Assembly (NCBI RefSeq): GCF_051106095.1 | Contig: NC_135786.1 | Coordinates: 214,651,001 to 214,715,000, forward strand | Source: Pogona vitticeps | Taxonomy: Eukaryota; Chordata; Lepidosauria; Squamata; Agamidae | DNA: 64,000 bases | Direction of reading: 5' to 3' | Part shown: positions 22,680-35,300 of the stretch, piece by piece | Layout: each line of letters begins with the position of its first letter | Position numbering within the stretch: position 1 is the first letter of the stretch | Notes under the pieces: generated by a model | What the model was told of the DNA's origin: nothing | Databases searched by the model: none | Seen by the model: the letters and a program-made list of their open reading frames with translations, nothing else | Translations under genes and position numbers: made by a program

Positions 22680-23804
22680 GAATCTGGACAATCTGGACAG
22701 GAATCTGGTGAAATCACAAACACTTTATCTTGTGATTTGTATCAGCTTGGAACCAGGTAAGACCTCATGACTTACAAGCAACTGCAAACCAGCCTGACTC
22801 TAATCTGTGCCTACCTGCACCTTGGCAGGGGCTACAATTTTTGTCTGTTTGATTTCCAGCATGCATACGTAGATTGCAAATATTGAACCAAAGTGGCAAT
22901 GGAGAGTGTTTCCCCAACAATTCAGTGCTACGTTACTTGGGTGGCAAATCACTGAGGCAGTTATATCACTTGAACATTCTTTTTCCACCTTTCCCTTCCT
23001 TGCTACAGAGTGGGTGGCAGGAGAGAATGTAGAGGGTTATTTCCAGCCCCCTTTTTCTTTACAATCCAGAGTTGTTCCAATTTGCTGGCAAACCAATGAA
23101 GTGATACGACACTTACCAATGAATGAAAAAAATCCACCTTCACACGTCCTCCCTGTGTAGGGGGGGGGGTAGATAGGAGAGGATGCAGGGGTGAGGAAGA
23201 GAAAAGCTAGATAAGGTTGCTTTGAGGTGTGGTGTAGTTTCCTATCCCAAAACCGCCTGTTACTTGACTGTGGACACAAGGATAATTCTAACTCTCAGAT
23301 TTCATTTTCATGTGAGCCTGTTTAGTCTGATACAGCCCAGAATAATTTCATATTGCAGCACCTTTAGACTGTGGACAGCCCCTCCAGATAATACTTCATT
23401 TTCTCTTTTGTTCCTCATAGTAAGTGTTTGGATGCACAACACACAAGAGGAAGGGTGAATTCATGCAAATCACCTCCATGACCCCCTGCCTAGATCCATG
23501 CTGAGCCCTCCCTGGGACTGCATGAACCTGATGAATGAAAGATCCTTTTGATAAGCAAGCAAGGGTAGGAAGGGCCAGGAGATGCAAAAGGTTCTCTCCC
23601 ACATTCTCATTCTCTCTCTCTCTTTCTCTGACACACACTACAGACTGACAGTAACATCCTCTGGTTGCTCACTGTAGAACACAAGAACAGATAGCTCTTG
23701 AGATGTTCTTGATTTGCCTTTGCTGGGAGAGGCAATGGTGAAATGTCATGGGAAATGCATTCGAGCAACATCTGCAGGGCCACATGGTCCCAATCCCTGT
23801 CACA
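22680..23804. other. unassigned intergenic sequence
   Basis: No gene supported. It contains a G10 run at about 23160-23169 and a TCTC-rich patch near 23610-23630. Confidence 0.4.
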
Positions 23805-23812
23805 GAGTAAAG

Positions 23813-23948
23813 CAGGCTTGTCCAACCTTGGCCCTCCAGAGGTTCTTAGACTATGGCTCCCAGAAGCCTTCACCACCACCTCTGCTGGCCAGGATTTCTG
23901 GGAGTTGAAGTCCAAGAACATCTGGAGGGCCAAGGTTGGACACCACTG
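23813..23948. mobile_element. hAT MITE, 136 bp, with perfect 8-bp TSD
   Basis: Left end caggcttgtccaaccttggc and right end gccaaggttggacaccactg are inverted complements over about 20 bp, and the match continues into 'cctccag/ctggagg'. The target duplication gagtaaag is perfect at 23805-23812 and 23949-23956. The interior keeps the mirrored 'ctcccagaag ... ttctgggag' words seen at 22531-22671, so the two may be related subfamilies. Confidence 0.93.
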
Positions 23949-23956
23949 GAGTAAAG

Positions 23957-24098
23957 GTAAAGATAAAGGTTTTCCTTGACATTTTTAGTCCAGTTGTATC
24001 TGACTCTAGGGGGCAGTGCTCATCCCGTTTTTCAAGCCGTAGAGCCAGCGCTTGTCCGAAGACAGTTTTCATTGTCATGTGGCCAGCATGACTAAAGG
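23957..24098 (-). mobile_element. Sauria-type SINE 3' fragment, minus strand
   Basis: Matches the 3' half of the fuller copy at 49278-49616: 'ttttccttgacatttttagtc', 'cagttgtatctgactctagg', 'agccgtagagccagcgcttg' and 'gtcatgtggccagcatgact'. The tRNA-like head is missing. It abuts exactly the right target duplication of the hAT MITE at 23813-23948. The 'gtccgactctaggg' tail resembles BovB, which is thought to mobilise Sauria SINEs. Confidence 0.82.
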
Positions 24099-24954
24099 GC
24101 TAGGAGCAAAAGATGGGAATTTGACCACACCAGAGGAGAGGGGAAAAAACTGACTCTTCTGCCGTTCACATCCCAACCTCCATTGTATTATGGGCAAAAC
24201 AGCAGGAGTTCCACAAATTCAAGTTGCCTCTGGAAACACAAGGGGAAAATTCCTTACACACATAAACAGCCATAGGGGCCTCATTACACTTTGCCTGCCT
24301 CTGCCTTATTGTCCTAGACAGATCCCACCATTCGTGTGAGAACAATTAAATCAACCTAGTTTACAATTCAGCAAAGGCAAATATATTCGTGACTGTTTGG
24401 CTGGCAGTTCCTCTTGACTGAATGAGGTGCCCAGTCTTTGCCAGCAACATGCTTATCTACTTAACCAAGATTAAATGTCTCACTGTATTTAGGAGACACT
24501 GCCCCCTGCTGTTGGGGGGAAGTGTGTTACAACAAAGTAGGTCAGACATACTGCAAAAGAGGGTTGGTTGAGGGGATATGCAAGATGTTTGCAGAGCTCA
24601 CCCCTCCCCCACTTTTAAGTAGTATGGGGTGGTATATAAGCAGCACACTTTGCTTTTGAAGACAGGCTCTCGTTGTGCACAAAGTAGATGTTATCTGTAG
24701 TTTCCTGTCACCATAGACCCTCTTTTAGCAAGCACTACAAAGAGCTAGAGTTTTCCCTATGCACACAGCACGGGGCCAAATATAGTAGAGTCACATGCGT
24801 TATGATCAAACATACAGCCCCTCTGTGCGGTTTTACACACGGGGTGGTTTGCTGTGGCTGTGCGATGAATCCCTTGCCTACCTTCTGCAGCAACAGGAGC
24901 AGGGCAGTTGTCGAGGCAGAGAAAGCTTTCCTGTGTCTCACATTAAATTAAATT
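24099..24954. other. unassigned sequence with a short SINE/L2 tail
   Basis: At about 24614-24657 the words 'agtatggggtggtatataag' and 'cagcacactttgctttt' match the tail of the tRNA SINE family at 17185-17447. The rest is unrecognised. Confidence 0.45.
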
Positions 24955-25110
24955 TATTTACTTATTTATTTCTGAAATGTATATACTGCGCCATTAGTGC
25001 ACATCACTATTCTGGGCAGTGTACTTATAAAAACCTGGACAGAAAAACAAAATGACATAATCAAACATAATAGTAGGCAAACAACAAACAAGAAAAAAAT
25101 AAATAAACAA
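24955..25110 (-). mobile_element. L2/CR1-type LINE 3' tail, minus strand
   Basis: An antisense tail: A/T-rich 'tttatttacttatttatttc' followed by 'atatactgcgccattagtgc' and 'gggcagtgtacttataaaaa'. This is the general layout of reversed L2-like 3' ends in this window. Confidence 0.5.
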
Positions 25111-26508
25111 AGCTATTAAAGATATTTAAGTCAATGGAAGGGACATTCCTTATGCGAGATCTGGTGTAAAGTTGCACTAGTTAAAGTTAAGTGGTGTACC
25201 ATTGGTGGGGAAATGGTTGCTAAATGAAAGGGTAAAGGATACACTCTCTTGATTTATCCCATTTTAAGCGCACCCATCATATGGGTGGCATATCTTCAGT
25301 TCTACCAGTTCCAGTGCCATAGAAAAACTTTTGCTAAGACCCACAGCTCTTCAGCCTGCTTAGCCAAGGTACCATAGCCTACTAACATGTCTTCACATAC
25401 AAGGAAGGAAGGAAGGAAATTACCTGCCTGCTTATATCCTCTCCCCTTGCTTTGTGAGTTTCTTTTCCATCCTTCTTCCTTCCCTTTCTTTCAGCTTTCT
25501 TTCCCCTTCCTTTCTTCCTTAATCTTTCAGAGGAAAGCAAGAGAGAGAATAAAGAAGCAGCAGGTTTTACCAAATCAGCAAACCTTGTTGGTGTTTCCCT
25601 CATGCAATTCTTACCATTTTAGCCTCCTTACATTGTGAAACAGGCAGTGAGCAGCAGTCATTCTCCAATTTATATTCTATCTTGTGGAATCCAATGAAGA
25701 CTTTTGCACAAGAATCATTCTATGGGGAAAAATGGATGTAGAATTGCAGGACTATTCATCTGGCAGTAGACTCTACTAGACCATATTGATTCTTCTCTTG
25801 TTTGATTTGAAGCATTTGCCAAGGCGTAATTAATAGTATATCTTCCATACAACAGTTCAATTTATTAAATGCTGATAAAATTTCAGATCCTGTTCTGACT
25901 TCTCTGGTACTCACAAATGCTTGCCAACACAATAGTTCTGTGTATCGCTTTAAATATACTCTGCCTGTACATGCTATAGCTCTTTGCACAGACAGTCAAC
26001 ACTATATTTCCACAGCCAATAATTATACCAATATTCTCCATCCATTTAAAGATGGACAGTAAAATGTCTTATCAAGATGTCATCCTTTGGCTTAGACAGG
26101 GTCCCCTTTTTTCTTTTTTTGCCCCCTGTAATTCATATTGCACACACAGTACATTGCTTAAAGTGTTTCCAAGAGCAAGTTATTCAACAGTTTAACCTTT
26201 GACAAAGGCAGTATTTTTAGATTTAACTGAAAGCACTTAGTTAAGAAAAATCTGTTTCCACTTTGCTGATGAGATGTTTTTAACCAAAAGGCAGGTTACA
26301 GCTACATATGGCAAACGATGGCTTTACTGAGGGCTTCAGCTTCCATCCGTTATTCCTATGAAGTCCAGGGATGTAATCAGACTCATATGACCAGGGGCAT
26401 AGATTATGACAATGAAATTCCAAATTAAATCCCTTGACAAATTATACTATACCACAATAAACCCCTCTTGAAGTAACATCTGATCTTTCCCTGTGCCAGA
26501 CTAACGGA
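25111..26508. other. unassigned intergenic sequence
   Basis: No gene supported. It includes a GGAA/TTCC-rich patch at 25400-25530 giving artefact frames on both strands. Confidence 0.4.
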
Positions 26509-26592
26509 GCAATCATATGCATGTCTGCTCAGAAGTAGGTCCCACTGCGTTCAATTAGTCAGTCTCAGGTGAGTGTGTACCAGATTTCAGCA
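26509..26592 (+). repeat. short palindromic interspersed repeat, copy 2
   Basis: gcaatcatatgcatgtctgc, agaagtaggtcccactgcgt, then 'caggtgagtgtgtaccagat'. The block order matches the copy at 2181-2258. The consensus of such repeats is partly palindromic; here the second half is decayed. Confidence 0.55.
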
Positions 26593-26741
26593 GTAGACAT
26601 GCGTAGAACTATGCTGTAACTCTAATAAGATTACTGTTTATTAATATTCTATATATACCATAATGACATTGTTAAAATAGTATCAGAAAATCCCGTATAA
26701 CGCAGCTGTCTATCAAACAAATGTTCTTGCAAACCTCTTGA

Positions 26742-26840
26742 AAAGTTTGTTTGTTTGTTTGTTTGTTTGTTTATACTCCACCCCTCTAGACCATGTCTAC
26801 TCGGGGCGACTTAAAGTTAACTACATCAGGCTTTTAGAAG
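26742..26840 (-). mobile_element. L2-type LINE 3' tail with (GTTT)n, minus strand
   Basis: A (GTTT)n run at about 26745-26772 (the reversed A-rich tail) is followed by 'atactccacccctctagacc' and 'tctactcggggcgacttaaa'. This is the antisense form of the L2-like tail found at 44690-44760 ('tatactgcccatctagaac'). Confidence 0.6.
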
Positions 26841-29135
26841 ATGATCTACATACAGCGTGCAAGAAGTCATACTTGGGAAATGTAGTATATTCTACAGTTG
26901 AATAATCTGATCACTTTCAAAACTGGAAAAACAGAAGTAATGTCAGTATTCCATTTAAGCTGGGAACTGATTCAGAACCTTAAATTGGATACAGCAGTTT
27001 CAGTCTTTCAAACTGTGGCTTAGGTAGGAGTAAGATTTTATGGAACACCAACCCTTCCCACATAATTGTTCCAGCTAGCTACTTTACATCTGAGTTTGTT
27101 TAAGAGAAGGGCATTCCTCAGGATCATGGCTTGCAGAAAAAGTGTTTGATTATTTGACTCTCTTTTATAGATGCAGCATTATATGTAGACCATATGCCTA
27201 TCCATTTTTTAATTTAGATCCTCCTGGATATCAAGGCAGGTTGTTAATACATATAAAAATAAACTTATATATGGTATTTGAAAGATCACACACCTTGACA
27301 ACCATCTGTTTTAGTCTACCAATTCTGATGATGCCTACTGTCATCATTAATACAAATGGAATTTAAAGCAGTCTGGTGTATCTGTGTGACGGATATGTCT
27401 TGGAAGTAAACTAGAACTTTTCCAAATGTAACTTGTAAGCCTCAGGATACCTTGAAAGCATTTCCAACAAAGACCAGTGCAGATGATCAGGAACAAGTAT
27501 GAGCAAATGGCATGATGTTTAGATGTGAATTACTGTAAATTAACAAATCTCCGTAGACACTGCCTGTTGCATACTGAGTGTGCAGTTCAGTATGTAAGAG
27601 ATAATGCCTAGTGAGATATTTTGTTAACTCTTGGCATTTTGTGTCTATAAATTATGCCATTCGCATAACTGCGTAACAGGATTTCAGCCATTGACTCTAC
27701 TTTTAGTTAGACCTAAAGATCTACAGAATTAGCAACTGACCAGAGCATTGTTACTGTATTCATGTAATTTATTGTACATTAAGGTCTTCATTTAAGTGTT
27801 TAATGAAAATGCCTTGGTACTTTCTGAGAATGATATGTATAACTGGACTGTACATAATGCTATAATTTAAATTAGAGGAGATTATTGTTAATGGCTGGCA
27901 GTGGTAAACTACTTCTTGAACATCTCCTATACTCATACCTCAGAAATACTTTAGTGCTATCCTTTGTTAGAAGCAATTTGACCACATGTAATAACAGCAA
28001 TGTCCATCTCTGGTCACAATACTATTCTTGTAGACCCCTTTTGTGCCATACTGGCTGAATACCGTATACTATTCTGTGGTTTGTTGTAGTTTGTAGTAAT
28101 AGCAGTAGCAGTTGTTGTTGTTGTCAGATATGAACATTTTAGCTGGAATTTATGAGCAATCTACATTTTTTTTAGTTTATATCACCATCCAAAATAAAAA
28201 TTCCACAACAGTAAAAGAAGTTTGATTCTCCTGATCATATTGAGCTGGAACCTTGGCTTATATTTCCTCCCCCCCCCCCCCGAAATTCCAGGATACCACA
28301 GAAAGAAAGCTCACAAACATAGTTTTCACAAGATTTGTAGGCAGAGGAATTGCTTCCTCACATTGTCACAGTATATGGATTTTACTTGTAATCACAAAAA
28401 AAAATTCTAGTTCAATGTTTTCACAGAATACAACTTCTATGAAGGAAATACTCAATAGAATCAGAATCTATTCTGATCTGTCATTTCCTTTTGAAATACA
28501 ACATATTTGTCTCCATTTTTATATACAACATAAGCAGTTGGGAATACATGTCTTAACAGAAATGTTTCAAATGCAAGTGGAATGGAAGGAAAATCAGGGT
28601 TGCTGCCATGTTAATCTGAAGTGTGCAATGATCCCACCCTTATTGCCTTTTGGGATTTAAAGAATCAGAGACAGCTGTTTTGGAGAGAGATACAAATGTC
28701 TTGAGTGTTGAGTGTTAAAGGCTTAAATTGTAGTTAGAATCAACACATTTACTATGTTGTTAAAAGATATGCTCTGACTCCTCTGCTCTCTTCTCCCCAA
28801 ATCATTCTTACTATTTTGGCATTCTCAAAGCAATATTTCTTAGAAGGAAGAAGGGAACTATTTTACCCCCTTTGTATCATCATTTGGATCCTGTCAAAAA
28901 CCACTAGCTTCATTATAAAAATAAATTATGATTGCAAATACAAACTGGGGAACACTGGAGGCAGCTTAACAAAGACATAGCCAAACAAACATAAATGATT
29001 CTGTGCCATTTGTTGGTGTAGAATTAAGTTTTCCCTTTTAACAATAAATTGCCTCTTTAAATGAACAGAGACAAATCTTAACAACAGCAACAAACAAAGA
29101 AAGAAACCAAAGGCTTGATTTTTGTTGCACAAGAA
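26841..29135. other. unassigned AT-rich intergenic sequence
   Basis: No gene supported. A 13-C homopolymer lies at about 28269-28281 and a GTT run near 28110-28124. The part 27480-27900 is unique-looking AT-rich DNA without stops or repeats of note; it could be regulatory but nothing proves it. Confidence 0.4.
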
Positions 29136-29790
29136 CAAGCACTCCAAACCAATGTGATGAAAGCTAAGATTCAAGGAATTAGTGCTAACAGCAAATGTCA
29201 ACTCTGCCAAGAAAAAGATGAAACTGTGTCACACCTCATCTGTGAATGTCCGGAGACTGCACAAACAGATTAGAAAATCAGACACGATAGAGTGGCAAAA
29301 TCAGTGCACTAGTCATTATGTAAAAAATACAATTTGCCAGCCTCCAAAAACCCATGGGACCATCAGGTAGAGAAGGTGTAAGAAAATGATGAAGTCAAGA
29401 TTTGGGATTTCCGGATCCAAACTGATAGGCACCTTGAACATAATACACCAGACATAGTAATGATAGAACAAAGAAATGTCTGGATCATTGACAGTGCAAT
29501 TCCAGGGGATGCCAATGTTGAAAATAAAGAATTGGGGAAAAAAATAACAAAACACAGAGAACTGGCAATTGGACATCTCGCTTGTGGATGAAACACATTT
29601 CAGTGGTCCACATAGTCATAAGGGTTCGGGAACAATATCAAGAAATTTCACACAGTATTAGAAGCAGTTGTAGATCTCAGAAATAACACCATCAGAGCTA
29701 CAAAACAGATACTTAGGTTTTTGGTTAGAACTTGTATCTGTTATATAATGCCTGTCAATATTTTTATAATTTTGATTGACTGTGTCTGGT
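29136..29790 (+). mobile_element. R4-like (restriction-like-endonuclease) LINE C-terminal remnant, plus strand
   Basis: In translation, with interruptions, the stretch gives 'CQLCQEKDETVSHLICECPE', then 'DHQVEKV', 'DEVKIWDFRIQTDRHLEHNT', 'PDIVMIEQRNVWIIDSAIPG' and 'DANVENKELGKKITKHREL'. The CxxC...H...C zinc knuckle followed by PDIV...IDSAIPGD is the pattern of the C-terminal zinc knuckle plus PD-(D/E)XK-like endonuclease of R2/R4-group LINEs. R4 elements are known in lizards. The copy is 5'-truncated and broken by several stops and frame changes. Confidence 0.78.
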
Positions 29791-29814
29791 ATTTTTGAAT
29801 CATCCTCATCATCA

Positions 29815-29955
29815 TTTTAGAATTGCAGAGCTGGATCATTGGATTTATGTATCATTGAATCCAGCCAATTTCAAGGAGGAACAGCAGGGACTCAAACTTC
29901 TTCAGCATCTGGCTCTGCACCCAGATGCCTAAGCCACTGAACTATCCAGCAGTTC
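29815..29955 (-). mobile_element. tRNA-derived SINE, minus strand
   Basis: Reverse complement begins 'gctggatagttcagtggctt' (A-box-like) with 'gcatctgggtgcagagccag' next, and ends 'gatccagctctgcaattcta'. Same family layout as 7443-7582. Confidence 0.7.
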
Positions 29956-30594
29956 TTGATTGAGAAGACAGTAGAAGCTGTTTAATTGTGTCTGTTTCCT
30001 TTTAGTTTATCATTTACGTGTTAAAATTTATATTTCATCACATTAATCGAGGTGTTGGTTGTCATGATGCTTAATAATTAACAGCAACATTAGTCAAACA
30101 GATGAAAAACTACCAACAGTTAAAGTGTCACATAACTAGGGAAATTTTTTTAAGAAGTAGGTAAAAAAGCTCTTCTAAATGGAATGTGCTTTCCTAGAGA
30201 ATTTGCCAAGCAAGCCCATCTAGGCAGGAATTCCACAAAGAGGATTCAACAACTTAAAAAAAGAACCTGTTTCCAGTAACCCCCCCCCACCCCAACTCCC
30301 AATATCCCTTAGCTGGCACTGATAAAAACGATTGAACCAGAGAGAGTTCACACAACCTGTGTTCCCCAATTCACACACATGTATTGTAGCCACAGGGTGG
30401 AATACAAAGTGCATATTCCGCAGGAGGAATGTAGATGCATTGAGCCATTATTTTCAGAAAAGTGGAAGCAGTTCTTTCAAGTTGCAGTGATCGCGGTAAA
30501 TGCTATTGGTTGTACCTATGCAAACTATGCATTCCACAGACGAACAAGGAATGCTCACATGGAGGAGGCACTTTTGCTGTGAACCTGTCCCTAG
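29956..30594. other. unassigned intergenic sequence
   Basis: No supported gene. Contains a C8 run near 30280. Frames are short and motif-free. Confidence 0.4.
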
Positions 30595-30985
30595 CTAATA
30601 ATTTTATTTATTCTTCATTTAATTATTTAAAACATTTATAGCCTGCCCTATATCACAGGCTCCCAAGGCAGGTTAGGACCGTGTAAAACTAATTAAAAAC
30701 ATGAGATGTTTAAAATGTTTAAGCAGTTTGAAATACAACATTAAAGCCATTGCATTAAAACCTGCACAAGCACAATCCTGAACCTGCCCAAACATAAATA
30801 AGTATGTTTTGACTTGGTACTGAAATGCTACTGCTGTAGGCACCAGTCGACAAATGAAGGGCATTCCACAGTCGAGGTGCTATGCCTGAGAAAGCACTTC
30901 CCATGTCTCCACATAATGAATTGTTCTCAATGGTGGGACATGGAGGAGAGCCTCTCCAGCAGATCTTAGTCGTTGGGCCGGTTTA
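30595..30985 (-). mobile_element. L2-type LINE 3' region, minus strand
   Basis: The antisense tail 'ttatttattcttcatttaat' plus 'tatagcctgccctatatcac' is followed by 'gggcattccacagtcgaggt' and 'gctatgcctgagaaagcact', words typical of the reversed L2 3' untranslated region in squamates. Confidence 0.65.
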
Positions 30986-33900
30986 AATCAAGCAGGTTAC
31001 TAAGAGGTTTGACTTTAGTATGTAACATTCTTATTTTTGCACTGAAGGAATAATAAGGTTGCCACTTCGCTTAAGATGCATATCTGTTGATATTTGCACA
31101 GCATTCTTTTCATGTTCTGCCATGGATCTGATGTAATCCCGTCATCGGATAACCAGGTCAGCAAACAATTAGCATAGATATTTACAGGACAGTAAGAAAA
31201 TAAGGACTTGTCCTGCTGCCGCCGCCACTGCGGCTTCCTATCCTCCCACACAATGGGTAAAACTAACTTGAGCCATCTAGTGAATGTATATATTTCCTCA
31301 GACCCAAAAACGGAAGCAACGAAAGCGATCAGAATTTTTTTCTTGCTACTAGTATTAAATGGGAGCAATTCCCAGCTGCCATGCTGCATTGTATGTGGAT
31401 ATTTTTGGAGTTTGTTTTGTGTGGGGATCCAGGATTTATAGCCAGATTTCCGGGCAGCATGCTGTGCAGGTTGCATGTGGAATCTGATTGAGGTGAGTGA
31501 ATTAATGTGGTGGCTGTTTGGAATGTCCTCCAGCTGCCAGTTAGAATTACGTTTGTTTGCCTTTGGCACAAAGTGTGAATGGAGCAGCCATACATTTTAG
31601 AAGTGTGAGTCTACATTTTTATATCTCACACTAATGAATACATTTTTTTATATCCTTCTCACTCCGGAGAATGCATTTGTAATGGTTGTTTACCACTTGT
31701 GTGGCAGGAGGGAGAGGTGGAAGAAAGAGAGATTTATTCTCACCTTTTGATATGACAAAGAAAATGTTTGATAGATGAACACGTTTTTATAATGTTTGGA
31801 ACCACAGCTAAGGCTGAGGGATTTTGGTATTCTAACAAATTTTCTGGTGGCTGAATGGAAGCTGTAAGTTATAACGATAAAACATTCTGACAGCAAAAGT
31901 TACTGAAAGATTTCATATTTAGTGGCATGACTTCAGAGAGACCTTTTGTGAACAGTCAAGGCACCAGTTTCACACACATGCCCTACTCCTCATCTTAATA
32001 GACGACCTCTTTTATTAACAAGATGGTGGTACTACAGTTTACAATGTGTTTTTGATGTGAAAGGTGCTATATAAAATTGAATTGCTGTTAATGTTCACAA
32101 GAGCAGAATTTTTTCCCAGAGATGTCAATGACTGACACTAAACCACTAAGGTACAAAGTACACCTCAAGAGCAAGTTTCTCTCCCTCACCTAGATAAACT
32201 CTTTTCTAGATTGCTGATTTGATTTAGCTTTCTCGAACCAAATTATAGCCATTTGTGCATATATGTATGTTTATGGCGGGGAGGGGATAAAGAAACAGTA
32301 TTTATGTATAACCCGACAGTATTCATCAGCTTGTATTTTTTACATATAAAACTATCCTTATACATGCATGTAGTAATTTAGACATGGGACTTTCAGAAAA
32401 ACAGACATATCGGATTATGTAATCCTGTGTATAGCTTCATTTATTTTTAATGAGGGTGTGCCCATTGTACAGATGCCCAGTTGCAAAGTACGCATATATT
32501 TTATCTGTTGTGAAAAGCACACACATTGTAAATAGTGACTAGCAGTGACTAGAAAACTATCCACCCTGGCCTCTGCATTCTAAAGTGAAAGGCAGGCATT
32601 TAGACATGACTACAACCTTCAGAAATGTGCCAGGTAATTTAGTATACTGGGATCATCTACACAATTATATAATAATATTTGCAAAGGAGGAGTTTGTTAG
32701 CCTGTTACAGCAAAAACAATGAGAAGTCTCATGGCACATTCACAGCTATCAAAATTTATTTGGCATAAATATTCATGGACTGTAGTCCTCTTATTCAGAT
32801 GCATGGACTATAGACTTAGTACACAATAACATATAAGGGCTGAAACATTATGGGCGAAACTCAATTGTTAGTTTCAACTATAACTGATGAATTGAATCAA
32901 TGGGATCTACATAAAGTTTTAATTAACAAGTCTTCTTTATTCAGTAAGGATATCCAGTGTAATGCAATGGATTGAATGACGTAACAATAGCCCAGAGATT
33001 CATAATGCTTTATTTATAATTCTGTTCTCATCCTTGGAGCAAGCCAAGAATTTTAAATCTCCAGAAATGCAGAGTATCTTTATTAGAATAAATTGTAAAT
33101 GTACAGAATATGCAAATGAGCCTAGTGAATGTATTATTTATCTGTTAATTTAAGCGTTTGTTTTATTCTTAACGATCAACACAGCCTCGTTGCTTGTTTG
33201 TTCAATGTCTAGGGTATTTTTTGGTTGCCACTGACAATCCTTCCACCAGCACACACCTCTTTGGCAATTTTAAGTTGTTTTCATATTAAGCAGGAATGCC
33301 AAGTCATATCTGAGAGACAAACTGGCACTCTTGAGGTGATTGTGTCGATGTACAGGCCATAGACATAGTATAGGAATACATCAATATCTTGGAAACCAAT
33401 TCATTTTTCTATGATCAGAAGAATCTGAGTCTAATGTATGAAGACATCTGAAATTGTGGTTCAAAACAATAATAACTATTTTGAAGAATTCAGAGTCCAT
33501 AGAAGAAACATGTAGATCTGACAAAGCATGCTTCCAGATGGAGGGGTTCTAGTCATGTTGGCTGGGGGTGGGGATTCTCAGGGCTATCATCTGAAATGTC
33601 ATCCTCCCCAAGCTGTGCTCCTAGAACTACCAGTCAAAAGCACCTCATTTCTCTTTTGGGATTGTTTCATGAAAAGAAAAGAAAAAGTGAATGTTAGAAA
33701 GACACAAGTGTTTACAAATGAAAGATGACAGTGTCATCTGTAAAATTCCTTAAAGGAGGCAGAACTATTGAATGAAAATAAGTCTGATCTGGAAGTATCC
33801 AACATCACCAATTATTGTACCAAGGTTGTTCTTGCAAGTTCAGTATCCCTCCATTTATACTGTACCCTATAGACATGAAAACTCTTCCTATCTCCTTCTC

Positions 33901-34439
33901 TTGAATTTAAAATAAAACTGACCCACCCACTCCTTATGTTGCCAAAATGGCTCCATTTGTCAGCAGCAAATCCAAACATAATTTTTTGCTGACTTTCACT
34001 CCCTCTACTGGTTGGCATCTACCACTTCAGCACCAGCAAGGATTTAAAACTTGTTTCACACATGTCCAGATTTATTAGAAACAACATTTCAATGTTTACA
34101 TCTTCTAAATCTCCGTAAGTGTTGGGCGGTTGTTCGTTTTTATGAGATATTAGTTGTGGGGCTGACAAAAGAGGACACAGGCATACAGCACACAGCTGGA
34201 GTTGTTCAAAAACTGCCTGGTGCACGATACACATTTTTCCTCTTCAGAGTCAAGGAATAAGTTGAGGTATTCTGCAATAGCAACACTGTAGAAGACAACG
34301 GCGATGCTAAGTCACAACTTCTGATGATCTGTACCCAGCTGTTGTTTTTTACATTACTATTTTGTATGTTGCTTTTCTGAGTTCCCTATCAAGGGTTCCC
34401 AACTATAGAGACTATGTTTTGGCTGAAATTTTGAGAAAC
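30986..34439. other. longest repeat-poor stretch of the intergenic region
   Basis: About 3.4 kb with few recognisable repeats. It includes a 184-codon minus-strand frame (31015-31569) that resembles no protein I know, and an octamer ATGCAAAT at 33110-33117 inside AT-rich sequence with TAATTTA-type words near 33145-33155. A decayed MITE-like patch lies at 33530-33640. Being repeat-poor, this is the best place here to look for conserved regulatory DNA of OSR2 or VPS13B; that is inference. Confidence 0.4.
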
Positions 34440-35300
34440 ATAACAGTATTATTTATTTTATTGCTCATCTTTTTTTCCTTTCTGGAACACTAGGCTGCCT
34501 ACAATATAGGGTTTTTTTAAATGTATAAGCCACATTAAATGTACAATATTAAATAAACTGGCACATCAACATATTTACTGTACAACTGATCACATTTAAA
34601 AACAACATACCATCACCTCCAGCAAAACACTTAACATTAAAAGTTCCTGGTCATGACCCAAGGGCTGTTTACCTAAAAAGGTTTTCATTTGTTGGTGGAA
34701 AGACAGCTAGGAGGGACCAGCCTAACCTCCCTTAAAAGGGAATTACAGAGCTTGGAAGCAGCTACCAAGAAAGCCCTCTCTTTTGTTCTCATTAAATATC
34801 CCTGTGAGGGTTGAGGAGCAGAGAGAAATCTGAGGATTTTAAGACATGGTCAGGCTTGCATAGGGAAACATGGTCCTTTACATAACCTGGACCCAAACTG
34901 TATAGGGCTTTATAGGTCATCACCAGCACTTTCAATTGAACCCAGAAATGGATTAGAAGCCAAAATCGGTGCTGTAGCAGCACAGAATTTCTATTTTCAC
35001 TGTTAACTGGCTCTAGTCAATAGTATGGCTGCAGCACTTTGAAGCTGCTGGAGATTCTATCCTCTTTCCAAAGGCAGCCCCACATAGACCACATTATAAT
35101 AATCCAAATGGAATGTAACTAAGGCATGTGTCATTGGGGCCTGATCAGATTTCTCCAGGAACAGGAACAACTGCCAAATTACTTTAAACTGTACAAACAC
35201 ACTCCTGGCCACCACAGATCCTGGACGTTCAGGGTCAGGTTAAAGTAGTTTAACCATGGAAACAATTAGCTAAGGGACAGCGGGTTCTCCATTGGAGGGT
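34440..35300 (-). mobile_element. L2-clade LINE 3' region, minus strand
   Basis: The minus-strand frame 34792-34983 gives 'LKVLVMTYKALYSLGPGYVKDHVSL', the typical 'FKVLVLTYKALYGLGPRYLKDHL' C-terminal stretch of L2 reverse transcriptase. Downstream in that orientation are 3' untranslated words. At about 35085-35130 antisense 'cagccccacatagaccacat' corresponds to the 'CNALYVGLP' region. Decayed and 5'-truncated. Confidence 0.85.

Noticed and set aside
31015-31569. 184-codon minus-strand ORF as a gene
   Set aside because: The longest frame in the intergenic part, but no recognisable domain, no promoter or splice context, and composition typical of non-coding DNA. Kept only as part of a candidate conserved region.
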